This document shows, one piece after another, positions 29,600 through 38,903 of a DNA stretch of 64,000 bases. The notes under the pieces are model-generated. The model saw only the letters and a program-made list of their open reading frames with translations, was not told the DNA's origin and did not search any database. Position 1 is the stretch's first letter, and each line of letters begins with the position of its first letter. Source of the DNA: Rhizobium rosettiformans W3 (lineage in GTDB: Bacteria > Pseudomonadota > Alphaproteobacteria > Rhizobiales > Rhizobiaceae); contig NZ_STGU01000014.1 of assembly GCF_004912135.1 (NCBI RefSeq), forward strand, positions 1 through 64,000. Direction: 5' to 3'. Made by a program: the position numbers and the translations under genes.

Positions 29600-29630
29600 G
29601 GCCGGGGCGGCAGCGCTGCCCCGGCCTTTT
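29600..29630 (+). terminator. rho-independent terminator after the MltB-type gene
   Basis: Perfect 9-bp GC stem GGCCGGGGC/GCCCCGGCC with a nine-base loop, followed by TTTT. It cleanly separates the murein hydrolase gene from the next unit. Confidence 0.9.
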
Positions 29631-29822
29631 CGTGCAATCTGGAAAATCTGAGCATGTCCCCTCGCAGCGCAGCAGAGAGGCAATTTGAGCCCTCAAACCC
29701 TCACGGATGTTAAACTTCATTAACAGGCCGAGAGCGCCAGCAAGATCTTGTTTTAAAACGCTTATTGCGCATTTCCGATAGGTTATCCACCGGCTGCTTC
29801 CGCAGCGCAGCACAGAATTGGC
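29631..29822. other. gene-free stretch before the 25-residue ORF
   Basis: Part of the roughly 300-base gap after the MltB-type gene. It holds the imperfect repeat TTAA-N6-TTAAC (29710-29724), a near-DnaA box (TTATCCACC) and no recognised RNA or ORF. Together with the promoter-like sequence that follows, it is the upstream region of the miniprotein gene. Confidence 0.4.
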
Positions 29823-29851
29823 TTTGCGCCGACACAAATCGGACATAATAT
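29823..29851 (+). promoter_or_regulatory. sigma-70-type promoter for the 25-residue ORF
   Basis: TTTGCG (29823-29828), a 17-base spacer and TAATAT (29846-29851) form a plausible promoter, leaving a leader of about 20 bases before the ATG at 29878. Confidence 0.5.
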
Positions 29852-29877
29852 CTAACGGTCAACGCAAGGAGGCACAC

Positions 29878-29955
29878 ATGGGACTGACCAATTCTATCAA
29901 TGTCCTGATCGTAGGTGCAGCGTTTGTTTTCGTAGCCACGATGCTGTTCATCTGA
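29878..29955 (+). CDS. 25-residue hydrophobic membrane miniprotein
   Basis: ATG GGA CTG start, 25 codons and TGA. The product begins MGLTNSIN, continues with one uninterrupted hydrophobic stretch (about residues 8-25) and ends in MLFI, so it should be a single-span inner-membrane peptide with almost no soluble part. AGGAGG lies five bases before the ATG, a sigma-70-like promoter lies just upstream, and a 12-bp-stem terminator lies 75 bases downstream. It therefore looks like a complete, independent transcription unit. I do not recognise the family and assign no function. Confidence 0.7.
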   Translation: MGLTNSINVLIVGAAFVFVATMLFI

Positions 29956-30030
29956 CACAGGGTGAAATGAACCAACCCATGGGTTGGCCGAACAAGGCCT
30001 CTCCAGCAACCATGATTTCAAAATGAATGA

Positions 30031-30065
30031 GAGGCGCATGACACGGACCGTCATGCGCCTCTTTT
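30031..30065 (+). terminator. strong terminator after the miniprotein gene
   Basis: Perfect 12-bp stem GAGGCGCATGAC/GTCATGCGCCTC (30031-30042 and 30050-30061) followed by TTTT. It may also act leftward for metF, although the T run on that side is poor. Confidence 0.88.
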
Positions 30066-30094
30066 CATGTCCGCAAATGTCACCTTGGACAGGC

Positions 30095-31003
30095 TCAGGC
30101 GGCCGCGCCGGAGACCCTGCCGGCCTTCGGTGACACGCCGAGGCGATCGAGTGTGGCAATCGTCAGCGGCGCACGGTTCATCGTGTAGATGTGGAACTCC
30201 TGGACGCCACGGCGCGAGAGATCCGCGATCTGTTCGGCGGCGAGGTCGGCAGCGATGGCAGCGCGTGCCTGTGCGTCCCCTTCCGAACCTTCGAAGCGTG
30301 CATCGAGGAACGACGGGATGCTGGCTCCGCACATGGAGGCGAACCGCTTCAGTTGCGTGAGGTTCTGGATTGGCATGATGCCCGGCACGATCGGGATATT
30401 GATCCCGGCAGCCTGTACACGCTCCATGTAGCGTTCATAGACATCATTATCGAAGAAGAACTGGGTGAGCGCCCGCGTTGCACCCGCGTCGACCTTCTGC
30501 TTCAGCATGTCGAGATCGACGGTATCGTTCTCGCTCTCCGGATGACGCTCCGGGTAAGCCGAGACAGAGATCTCGAAATCGCCCATCGCCCGCAGGCCCG
30601 ACACCAGATCGGCGGCGTTGACATAGCCGCCCGGATGCGGCGCATAGCGTGTCCCGACACCCCCTTGCGGATCGCCGCGCAACGCCACGAAATGGCGCAC
30701 CCCCGCGGCCTCAAACTCTTCGACAACGGCCCGAACCTCGTCACGCGTCGCACCGACACAGGTTAGATGCGAGGCCGTGGCGAGCGGCGTGTCGTCGATC
30801 AGACGCTTCACGGTCGAAAGCGTCGGTTCGCGGGTGGTGCCACCCGCGCCATAGGTCACGGAGACGAAGTCCGGCTGGTATGGCTGAAGCGCTTCGACGG
30901 TCTGCCAGAGCTGCGCCTCCATATCGGGCGACTTCGGCGGGAAGAACTCGAAGGAAATCTTCAACTCGGAGGTTCTGGTGATCGGGCGTTCGGTCTTTGT
31001 CAT
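30095..31003 (-). CDS. metF: 5,10-methylenetetrahydrofolate reductase MetF
   Basis: Flavoenzyme that reduces 5,10-methylene-THF to 5-methyl-THF, the methyl donor for methionine synthase. The 302 residues show the family N-terminus SFEFFPPKS, the catalytic Glu therein, VSVTYGAGG near residue 50, SHLTCVGATRDEV near 80 and ALRGDPQGG near 110. It starts immediately after the stop of the ArsR-methyltransferase gene, so both are one operon. Its partner enzyme MetH is encoded at the right edge of this window. Confidence 0.96.
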   Translation of the reverse strand: MTKTERPITRTSELKISFEFFPPKSPDMEAQLWQTVEALQPYQPDFVSVTYGAGGTTREPTLSTVKRLIDDTPLATASHLTCVGATRDEVRAVVEEFEAAGVRHFVALRGDPQGGVGTRYAPHPGGYVNAADLVSGLRAMGDFEISVSAYPERHPESENDTVDLDMLKQKVDAGATRALTQFFFDNDVYERYMERVQAAGINIPIVPGIMPIQNLTQLKRFASMCGASIPSFLDARFEGSEGDAQARAAIAADLAAEQIADLSRRGVQEFHIYTMNRAPLTIATLDRLGVSPKAGRVSGAAA

Positions 31004-32011
31004 TTATCTGCTCCCGGTCATGGCAAGAGGTTGGTCCTGGGTGGTTGCCGCGGGAGCAGCTGCCCGCCGCGCCAGCCAGATGGTGACGGTCAGTCCGCGC
31101 CCGGCCGCGCTCTCCGGCGGCAGATCGATCACGTCCTCGACCGAGAGCCCCTGCCGTCCGAGCCATTCGGCCATGGCGCCGTGCGAGAAACCGAGGCGGA
31201 CATGGGCATGCTCGTCCCGCAGATACTCGTGATCATGCGGCGCAAGATCGATGATCGCGAGCCGCCCGCCGGGCTTCAGCATGCGTGCCGCCTCGGCAAG
31301 AGCCAATTCCGGTTCTTCGAGGAAGTGCAGAACCTGGTGAATGGTGACGAGATCGAAGTCGTTCGCGTCGAGGGGAAGGTTCAGGATGTCGCCATGACGC
31401 ACGCTGGCCGACAGAATGCCCTCCTTGTCGAGGTTGGATCGGGCGACCGCAAGCATGTCTCGGCTGGCGTCGATTCCGATGGCGCGGCGATAGCGCGGCG
31501 ACAAGAGCTGGAGGATCCGGCCCGTACCCGTACCGAGATCGAGCATCGAATCGACCGCCTCGGTGCCAACGGCACGCAGCAGAGCAGCTTCGACATCGGC
31601 GTCGTTGACATGCAGCCTACGAAGCTCGTCCCATTCCGATGCGTTGCGGCTGAAATAGGCCTGTGCCCGTTCGGCGCGTGCGCGCTTGACCGCCGTCAGC
31701 CGGTCGCGATCACGCTGCAGGACGGGATCACTCGCCTCGGCAGCATCGAGAAGCAGGCGAACCAGCTCGGCCCCCGCCCCTTCCTGCCTCAGGCGGAAAT
31801 AGGCCCAGGCGCCCTCCTGGTAACGACCAATTAGATCCGCCTCTGCGAGCAGCTTCAAGTGGCGCGAGATACGGGGCTGCGACTGGCCGAGAATTTCGGT
31901 AAGATCGGTGACCGTGAGGTCGCCCGACGCCAGAAGTGTAAGCAGACGCAGGCGGGTCGGCTCACCTGCCGCTTTCAGCAATTCCACCAGAGTATCGACG
32001 CCGAGTCTCAT
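31004..32011 (-). CDS. ArsR-family regulator fused to a SAM-methyltransferase domain (SahR-like)
   Basis: The 335-residue protein has an N-terminal ArsR winged helix (LLKAAGEPTRLRLLTLLA, then GQSQPRISRHLKLLAEA). A class I methyltransferase domain follows at about residues 130-300, with LDLGTGTGRILQLL, GIDASRDML and a VLHFLEEPELAL-type motif. ArsR proteins of this kind (SahR) are known to sense S-adenosylhomocysteine and control methionine-cycle genes; a fused SAM-binding domain would suit that. It is directly followed by metF, and a 22-bp palindrome lies 18 bases upstream. The ATG at 32011 was chosen over GTGs at 32017 and 32020. Confidence 0.82.
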   Translation of the reverse strand: MRLGVDTLVELLKAAGEPTRLRLLTLLASGDLTVTDLTEILGQSQPRISRHLKLLAEADLIGRYQEGAWAYFRLRQEGAGAELVRLLLDAAEASDPVLQRDRDRLTAVKRARAERAQAYFSRNASEWDELRRLHVNDADVEAALLRAVGTEAVDSMLDLGTGTGRILQLLSPRYRRAIGIDASRDMLAVARSNLDKEGILSASVRHGDILNLPLDANDFDLVTIHQVLHFLEEPELALAEAARMLKPGGRLAIIDLAPHDHEYLRDEHAHVRLGFSHGAMAEWLGRQGLSVEDVIDLPPESAAGRGLTVTIWLARRAAAPAATTQDQPLAMTGSR

Positions 32012-32029
32012 TCGCACCACCGCAATAAC

Positions 32030-32051
32030 GACATAAAGATATCTTTATGTC
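32030..32051. promoter_or_regulatory. 22-bp perfect palindrome, operator of the sahR-metF operon
   Basis: GACATAAAGAT (32030-32040) is followed directly by its exact reverse complement ATCTTTATGTC (32041-32051). It is AT-rich in GC-rich surroundings, lies just upstream of the ArsR-type gene, and has the size and symmetry of an ArsR-family operator. Autoregulation in response to SAH or SAM is inferred. Confidence 0.85.
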
Positions 32052-32102
32052 TGATCTTCCGGCGATGCAAGCGAAACTTGCCGCAGAGTTGTCGAGGTCA
32101 GC

Positions 32103-32134
32103 AAAAAGGGCCGGCACCTTGCGGCCCGGCCCTT
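32103..32134 (-). terminator. rho-independent terminator after ettA
   Basis: Nine-bp stem AAGGGCCGG/CCGGCCCTT (32106-32134) with an 11-base loop, followed in the leftward direction by a run of five T (32103-32107, partly within the stem). Confidence 0.85.
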
Positions 32135-32155
32135 GATTGTTCGACTGCCGACGGC

Positions 32156-33805
<1,650 letters not shown>

Positions 33806-34053
33806 GGGGTCTTGCTCCGGCGGGAATGGGAATTGGCCCGCTATGTAGGCGAATTGCGCCTGAGGGGCAATGCGGCGCACGAAAAACCACCGAGAAATAC
33901 AGCAGTTCTCCCAAGCGGCGGGGACTTTGTTGGCGACCTTGTCTCGCTTGTCGGCATCGGGCCGCCGAGAAGAGCAAGGATAAGCCCGAGAGACGCCGCT
34001 GGTATTGCGCGCGACCGAGAAATGGCCTCCTATCGTGACATCGGGAGAACCAA

Positions 34054-34980
34054 ATGTTTTCAGATCCAGCTTTTCACGAATCGCCCTCCGGCGCCCGCCT
34101 CGCCTATCACCACCAGCCTTCCGCGAACGGCGCACGCGGTATCGTGCTGATCTGCCACGGACTGGCCGAGCATTCGCGGCGCTACGAGGCGTTTGCCATC
34201 GCTTTGTCTGAGAGGGGCTACCACGTCTATGCCCATGACCACCGCGGCCATGGCGAAACGACGGCACCGGATGCGGCATTCCGCTCGTTCGCCAGAAAGG
34301 ACGGCGCCAGCAAGGTCATCGCCGATGTCATGGCCATGCGGGAATTGGCGGTGCAGAGCCATCCCGGCCTCCCCGTGATCCTGTTCGGCCATTCCATGGG
34401 TGGCTTGATCGCGCTGAATGTGGCGACGGAGCATCCGCAGGCGTTCCACGCGCTGTCGATCTGGAATTCCAACTTCAATCCCGGCCTCGCCGGTCGCTTC
34501 GCCCAGGGGGTGCTGTCCCTCGAGCAGATGCTGAAAGGCTCGGACGTCCCCTCGACGATCCTGCCGAAGGCGACCTTTGCGGCCTGGGGTCGCGCCATCA
34601 AGGGACATCGGACCGCCTTTGACTGGCTCTCCCATGACGCCGGGCAAGTCGACGCCTATATCGCCGATCCGCTCTGCGGCTTCGATGCGAGTGTCTCGAT
34701 GTGGCGTGACATCTTCCGGCTGACTTTTGCGGGCGCAGACCCCGAGCGGCTGGCGCGCCTGCCGCAGCGGCTCGCGGTCTACCTTGTGGGCGGCGCGGAA
34801 GATCCGGCGACCAACAACGGCCGGGAAATCCGTTGGCTCGGGCAGCGCATGCTCGACATCGGCATGACCGATGTCGAGACGAACGTCTATGAAGGGATGC
34901 GACACGAGACGCTAAATGAGGTCGGCCGGGAAAAGGCCATCACCGACTTCCTGACCTGGCTCGACAATCTCGGCCCCTAG
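34054..34980 (+). CDS. alpha/beta hydrolase of the lysophospholipase/monoacylglycerol lipase group
   Basis: Serine hydrolase of 308 residues. It shows the oxyanion-region ICHGLAEHSRRYE near residue 35, YAHDHRGHGET near 60 and the nucleophile elbow FGHSMGG near 112. The acid is probably in the YLVGGAEDPAT segment near 250, and the histidine in EGMRHETLNE near 285. There is no signal peptide. It is divergent from ettA; the 248 bases between them show no other gene. Substrate is unassigned beyond small lipid esters by family. Confidence 0.82.
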   Translation: MFSDPAFHESPSGARLAYHHQPSANGARGIVLICHGLAEHSRRYEAFAIALSERGYHVYAHDHRGHGETTAPDAAFRSFARKDGASKVIADVMAMRELAVQSHPGLPVILFGHSMGGLIALNVATEHPQAFHALSIWNSNFNPGLAGRFAQGVLSLEQMLKGSDVPSTILPKATFAAWGRAIKGHRTAFDWLSHDAGQVDAYIADPLCGFDASVSMWRDIFRLTFAGADPERLARLPQRLAVYLVGGAEDPATNNGREIRWLGQRMLDIGMTDVETNVYEGMRHETLNEVGREKAITDFLTWLDNLGP

Positions 34981-35014
34981 CGCCTGCAAGTTCTTGCCGA
35001 AACGGAATGATGCC

Positions 35015-35104
35015 ATGAGAGAATATCAGGTGCGGAGGGCATTGTTGGCCGTTATAGCTCGGTCGACAGCAGTTCTTGTCATGGCAGGCGGTCTCATCTC
35101 GTAA
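35015..35104 (+). CDS. possible 29-residue hydrophobic ORF in the CoA-transferase leader
   Basis: ATG at 35015, 29 codons, TAA at 35102-35104. The N-terminus is basic (MREYQVRRALLAV) and the rest is a single hydrophobic span. A weak GGAA lies seven bases before the start. Its last codons form the 5' arm of a 12-bp hairpin and its stop lies at the end of the loop. It may be a leader peptide, a small membrane protein, or chance. Confidence 0.35.
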   Translation: MREYQVRRALLAVIARSTAVLVMAGGLIS

Positions 35105-35115
35105 GACTGCCTGCC
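35083..35115 (+). promoter_or_regulatory. 12-bp hairpin upstream of the CoA-transferase gene
   Basis: GGCAGGCGGTCT (35083-35094) pairs with AGACTGCCTGCC (35104-35115) with one G-U pair and a nine-base loop. No T run follows. It lies between a hydrolase gene and the CoA-transferase start and could be a weak terminator or attenuator. Confidence 0.4.
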
Positions 35116-35141
35116 CCGACGACGCCGCACAGGATCGCGTT

Positions 35142-36341
35142 ATGACGCCCAAGCCTTCAGCCCCTGCCCCACTCGCCGGCATCCGTGTGATCGAACTCGC
35201 CCGCGTGCTGGCCGGCCCCTGGGCGGGCCAGATGCTGGCCGATCTCGGCGCCGACGTGATCAAAGTGGAAAACCCTGAAGGCGGCGACGATACCCGCGCC
35301 TGGGGACCGCCCTTCGTCGAGGGCGCCGATGGTGAGAACCTCTCGGCCGCCTATTACCACTCGACCAACCGCAACAAGCGCTCGATCGCGGTCGATCTGA
35401 AGACGCCGGAAGGCCAGGAAACGGTCCGCCGCCTCTGCGCCTCGGCCGATGTCGTCATCGAGAACTTCAAGCGCGGCGGCCTGGAGAGATACGGCCTCGA
35501 CTACGAGAGCCTGAAGGCGATCAACCCCAAGCTCGTCTATTGCTCGATCACCGGCTTTGGTCAGAACGGTCCCTATGCCGATTTCGCCGGCTACGACTAC
35601 ATCGTCCAGGGGATGTCCGGCTTCATGTCGATCACGGGCGAAAAGGACGGCGAGCCGATGAAGGCGGGCGTAGCCATCGCCGATATCTTCACCGGCATCT
35701 ATGCCGTAACCGCAATCCAGGCCGCCCTGATCCACGTCATGAAAACAGGCCAGGGCCAGTTCGTCGACATGGCCCTGCTCGACGTGATGTCGGCGGTGCT
35801 CGCCAACCAGAACATGAACTACCTGATCTCGGGCAAGCCGCCGACCCGCCTCGGCAATGCCCATCCGAACATCAGCCCCTATGAAGTCGTGCCGACATCA
35901 GATGGCCACCTGATCCTTGCGGTCGGCAATGACGGCCAGTTCAAGCGGCTCTGCGCCATCCTCGGCATCCCCTCGGTCGCGGAAGATCTACGCTTCGCCA
36001 CCAACAAGGCCCGCGTCGCCAACAAGGTCGAGGTTCGCGCCATTGTTACCGCTGAAACCGTGAAACGGTCGAAGCGCGACCTGCTCTCCGCCTGCGAGGC
36101 CAATGCCGTGCCGGCGGGACCGATCAACTCGATCGAGGAAATGTTCGCCGACCCGCAGGTCCAGGCACGCGGGTTGAAGATCGAGCTGACCGACGACAAG
36201 GGCACCGTGATCCCCTCCGTGCGCACGCCGATCGTGCTCTCCGAGACACCCCTGCGCTACGAGCGCCCAAGCCCGCGCATTGGCGAGCATGGCAATGAGA
36301 TTCTGGCCGAACTGGCCGAGCTGGAAAGGAAGACGCAATGA
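35142..36341 (+). CDS. class III (CaiB/BaiF) CoA-transferase
   Basis: Family III enzyme that moves CoA between acyl groups. It has 399 residues from the ATG at 35142 (AGGA at seven bases). The N-terminal signature LAGIRVIELARVLAGPWAGQ, DVIKVENPEGGDDTR, and the catalytic-aspartate region FVDMALLDVMSA near residue 210 are seen. Its stop overlaps the start of a thiamine-diphosphate enzyme by four bases, so the two are likely made together. The acyl substrate cannot be told from sequence. A formyl-CoA transferase role was considered, but the partner is not a clear oxalyl-CoA decarboxylase. Confidence 0.87.
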   Translation: MTPKPSAPAPLAGIRVIELARVLAGPWAGQMLADLGADVIKVENPEGGDDTRAWGPPFVEGADGENLSAAYYHSTNRNKRSIAVDLKTPEGQETVRRLCASADVVIENFKRGGLERYGLDYESLKAINPKLVYCSITGFGQNGPYADFAGYDYIVQGMSGFMSITGEKDGEPMKAGVAIADIFTGIYAVTAIQAALIHVMKTGQGQFVDMALLDVMSAVLANQNMNYLISGKPPTRLGNAHPNISPYEVVPTSDGHLILAVGNDGQFKRLCAILGIPSVAEDLRFATNKARVANKVEVRAIVTAETVKRSKRDLLSACEANAVPAGPINSIEEMFADPQVQARGLKIELTDDKGTVIPSVRTPIVLSETPLRYERPSPRIGEHGNEILAELAELERKTQ

Positions 36342-37990
36342 AGAGAACCGGCGGTGAACTGATCGTCGAGGCGCTGAAGGCCAACGGCGTCGAGCGCGTG
36401 TCCTGCGTTCCCGGCGAAAGCTATCTGGCCGTGCTCGACGCGCTGAAGGACAGCGGCATCGAGACGCTCGTCTGCCGCCAGGAAGGCGGCGCCGCGATGA
36501 TGGCCGATGCCTGGGGTCGCCTCACCGGCAAGCCCGGCATCTGCATGGTCACCCGTGGCCCGGGCGCGACGAACGCCTCCGCCGGCCTGCATGTCGCAAA
36601 GCAGGATTCGATCCCGATGATCCTGTTCATCGGCCAGATCGGTCGCGATATGAAGGAGCGCGAAGCCTTCCAGGAGGTCGAGTATCGCCGCGCCTTCACC
36701 GAATTTGCCAAATGGGTCGGCGAGATCGACGACGCCCGCCGCATCCCGGAATTCGTCACCCGCGCCTTTGCCGTCGCCACCTCGGGCCGCCCCGGCCCGG
36801 TCGTGCTGACGCTGCCCGAGGACATGCTGCTCGACGAAGTCGAGGCCCCGGAGGCCAGGCCCTACACGCCCGTCGAGGCCCATCCAGGCCCAAGTCAGAT
36901 CGCAGCCCTCGGCGCGATGCTGAAGACCGCCAAACGCCCCATGGTCGTGCTCGGCGGCACGCGCTGGAGCGAGGCTTCGGTTGCCGGCATCCAGGCATTC
37001 GCGGAAAAGTTCAAGCTGCCGGTCGGCTGCTCCTTCCGCCGTCAGATGCTCTTCGATCACCTGCATCCGTCCTACGCCGGTGATATCGGCATTGGCATCA
37101 ATCCGGCACTGGCCAAGGAAGTGAAGGAAGCCGATCTGCTGATCCTGCTCGGCGGCCGTTTCTCCGAAATGCCCTCGTCCTCATATACGCTGATGGACAT
37201 CCCCTACCCGGCCCAGACGCTCATCCATGTGCATCCGGACCCGTCAGAACTCGGCCGCGTCTACCGCGCTGATCTCGCCATCTGTGCCGCCCCTGAGGAA
37301 TTCGTCGCGGCACTCGCATCGCTCGATGCACCCGCCGCCCCCGCCTGGGCGGAGCGCACCGAGACCATGCATGCCGCCTATCTCGCCTGGTCGACGCCGC
37401 CGAAGGCAAGCCCCGGCTCTGTCCAGATGGGCGAGATCATGCAGTGGATCGAGGCGAACACCGCAAAGGACACGATCTTCACCAATGGCGCCGGCAACTA
37501 TGCCACCTGGTTGCATCGCTTCCATCGATTCCAGGCCTTCAACACCCAGGCCGCCCCGACCTCCGGCTCGATGGGTTACGGTCTGCCGGCAGCCGTCGCT
37601 GCAAAGCAGCTGTTCCCGCAACGTGAAGTCATCTGCTTTGCCGGTGACGGCTGCTTCATGATGCATGGACAGGAGTTTGCCACCGCCATCCGCTACAACC
37701 TGCCGATCATCACGCTCGTCATCAACAATGGCATGTATGGCACGATCCGCATGCATCAGGAGCGCGAATATCCGGGCCGCGTCAGCGCCACGGACCTGAC
37801 CAACCCCGATTTCGCAGCGCTGGCCAAGGCCTATGGCGGCCACGGGGAAACCGTCGAAAAGACCGAAGACTTCGCCCCCGCCTTCCTGCGTGCCCGCGCA
37901 TCTGGCAAGCCCGCCATCGTCGAGATCAAGCTGGATCCGGAGGCGATCACGCCCACCCGCACCCTGAGCCAGATCAGGGACAAGAGCTGA
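36338..37990 (+). CDS. thiamine-diphosphate enzyme, acetolactate-synthase large-subunit-like
   Basis: The 550-residue protein has the three domains of the ThDP decarboxylase/synthase family. The catalytic Glu is in VCRQEGGAAMMADAWGR near residue 48, with TRGPGATNA near 70. The ThDP/Mg motif is GDGCFMMHGQEF...NNG near 430-460. It lacks the long insert and the nearby small subunit typical of biosynthetic IlvB/IlvH. It is coupled by ATGA to a CoA-transferase, which suggests ligation or decarboxylation of a 2-keto acid linked to a CoA thioester. The specific reaction is unknown. Confidence 0.8.
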   Translation: MKRTGGELIVEALKANGVERVSCVPGESYLAVLDALKDSGIETLVCRQEGGAAMMADAWGRLTGKPGICMVTRGPGATNASAGLHVAKQDSIPMILFIGQIGRDMKEREAFQEVEYRRAFTEFAKWVGEIDDARRIPEFVTRAFAVATSGRPGPVVLTLPEDMLLDEVEAPEARPYTPVEAHPGPSQIAALGAMLKTAKRPMVVLGGTRWSEASVAGIQAFAEKFKLPVGCSFRRQMLFDHLHPSYAGDIGIGINPALAKEVKEADLLILLGGRFSEMPSSSYTLMDIPYPAQTLIHVHPDPSELGRVYRADLAICAAPEEFVAALASLDAPAAPAWAERTETMHAAYLAWSTPPKASPGSVQMGEIMQWIEANTAKDTIFTNGAGNYATWLHRFHRFQAFNTQAAPTSGSMGYGLPAAVAAKQLFPQREVICFAGDGCFMMHGQEFATAIRYNLPIITLVINNGMYGTIRMHQEREYPGRVSATDLTNPDFAALAKAYGGHGETVEKTEDFAPAFLRARASGKPAIVEIKLDPEAITPTRTLSQIRDKS

Positions 37991-37998
37991 CGCGGACC

Positions 37999-38028
37999 GG
38001 CGGTTCCGTCATGGACGACGGAACCGCC
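37999..38028 (+). terminator. terminator-like hairpin after the ThDP enzyme gene
   Basis: Perfect 12-bp stem GGCGGTTCCGTC/GACGGAACCGCC with a six-base loop, nine bases after the stop codon. There is no T run, so it may protect the mRNA 3' end or act with Rho. Confidence 0.55.
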
Positions 38029-38089
38029 ACGCGTGGCCAAGTCCCGCGGCGGCATGGCAACTAATTCAAGACGAAATGCGCAGTGAGGA

Positions 38090-38176
38090 ATGTCGATCTT
38101 TGTCATCGTCATCTTCCGGCTTGCGATGGCTCTCGCCGCCACCTACATTTTCGGCCTCACACCGGGAGAAGCTTAA
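38090..38176 (+). CDS. possible 28-residue hydrophobic ORF
   Basis: ATG at 38090 with GAGG almost touching it (one base), 28 codons, TAA. The product MSIFVIVIFRLAMALAATYI... is a single hydrophobic span ending GLTPGEA. The RBS spacing is poor and there is no clear promoter, so it could be chance. The rest of this 240-base gap shows only the hairpin listed before it. Confidence 0.3.
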   Translation: MSIFVIVIFRLAMALAATYIFGLTPGEA

Positions 38177-38230
38177 ATCCTGCACCATGACGATACGGCT
38201 TGGTCCATGCGGCAAGGAGAATGTATCAAC

Positions 38231-38821
38231 ATGGTCACCACGATCGAAACTCCGCGTCTTAACCTCCGACCCTGGCGCGAAGACGACATCGAGCAGATTG
38301 TGCTCGGCCTGAACGATCTCCAGCTCGCGAAATGGCTGGCTTTCGTTCCGCATCCCTATTCGACGTCGGATGCCGAAAATTGGGTCAGGCGATGCCAGGC
38401 AATCGCAAGCACAGGCGACCGACCAACCGCATACGAATTCGCTATCGAACTCAAAGCCGAGCGGAAAGTCATCGGTGGCGTCAGTCTCAACAAGATCGAC
38501 TGGAGTGCTGGGACTGGCGGCGGAGGCATCTGGATCGCCACCCCCTATCAGGGTCTGGGCTATGGACGCGAAGCCTTTGACGCCAAGATCCGCTTCGCTT
38601 TTCGCGACCTTGGTCTGACGAAGCTGATCAATGGCTACTTCGACGGCAACGAAAACTCCTGGGCGATGCAGCGCAAACTGGGATATCGCCGGGTCACCGA
38701 GGCTCCGAGCCGCTGCATGGCTGACGGTCGGCAGACGATCGAACATGTCACAATGTTGCTGCGCAGTGACTGGCAAGATCGCGAGGACCAGACTTCCGAC
38801 CGGGTACGATCGGAAGCATGA
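38231..38821 (+). CDS. GNAT-family N-acetyltransferase (RimJ/RimL-like)
   Basis: Acetyl-CoA-dependent acetyltransferase of 196 residues. It opens with ETPRLNLRPWREDDIEQI, typical of the RimJ-like subgroup. The acetyl-CoA pyrophosphate loop is in TPYQGLGYGREAFDA near residue 105, and GYFDGNENSWAMQRKLGYRR near 140. The ATG at 38231 has AAGGAG 11 bases upstream. It may acetylate a protein N-terminus or a small amine; context gives no hint. It converges on the ridA-like gene over a shared terminator. Confidence 0.82.
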   Translation: MVTTIETPRLNLRPWREDDIEQIVLGLNDLQLAKWLAFVPHPYSTSDAENWVRRCQAIASTGDRPTAYEFAIELKAERKVIGGVSLNKIDWSAGTGGGGIWIATPYQGLGYGREAFDAKIRFAFRDLGLTKLINGYFDGNENSWAMQRKLGYRRVTEAPSRCMADGRQTIEHVTMLLRSDWQDREDQTSDRVRSEA

Positions 38822-38850
38822 CCGAACGTGGCCCCAAGCGACCTACCAAT

Positions 38851-38882
38851 AAAAAAGCCGGCAATGGAAACTGCCGGCTTTT
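38851..38882. terminator. bidirectional terminator between GNAT and RidA genes
   Basis: Perfect 11-bp stem AAAAGCCGGCA/TGCCGGCTTTT with an eight-base loop. It has T runs on both strands, placed between two convergent genes. Confidence 0.88.
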
Positions 38883-38903
38883 CCATGTTGGTCAAGACGG
38901 CGC

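Noticed and set aside
33806..34279. N-terminal extension of ettA
   Set aside because: EttA homologues start at MARQFIY-type sequences; the upstream frame overlaps a divergent hydrolase gene.
35142..37990. Oxalate degradation operon (frc-oxc)
   Set aside because: The ThDP enzyme lacks an obvious match to oxalyl-CoA decarboxylase in its N-terminal region (RQEGGAAMMAD in place of the RHEQSA type), and no oxalate transporter is adjacent.
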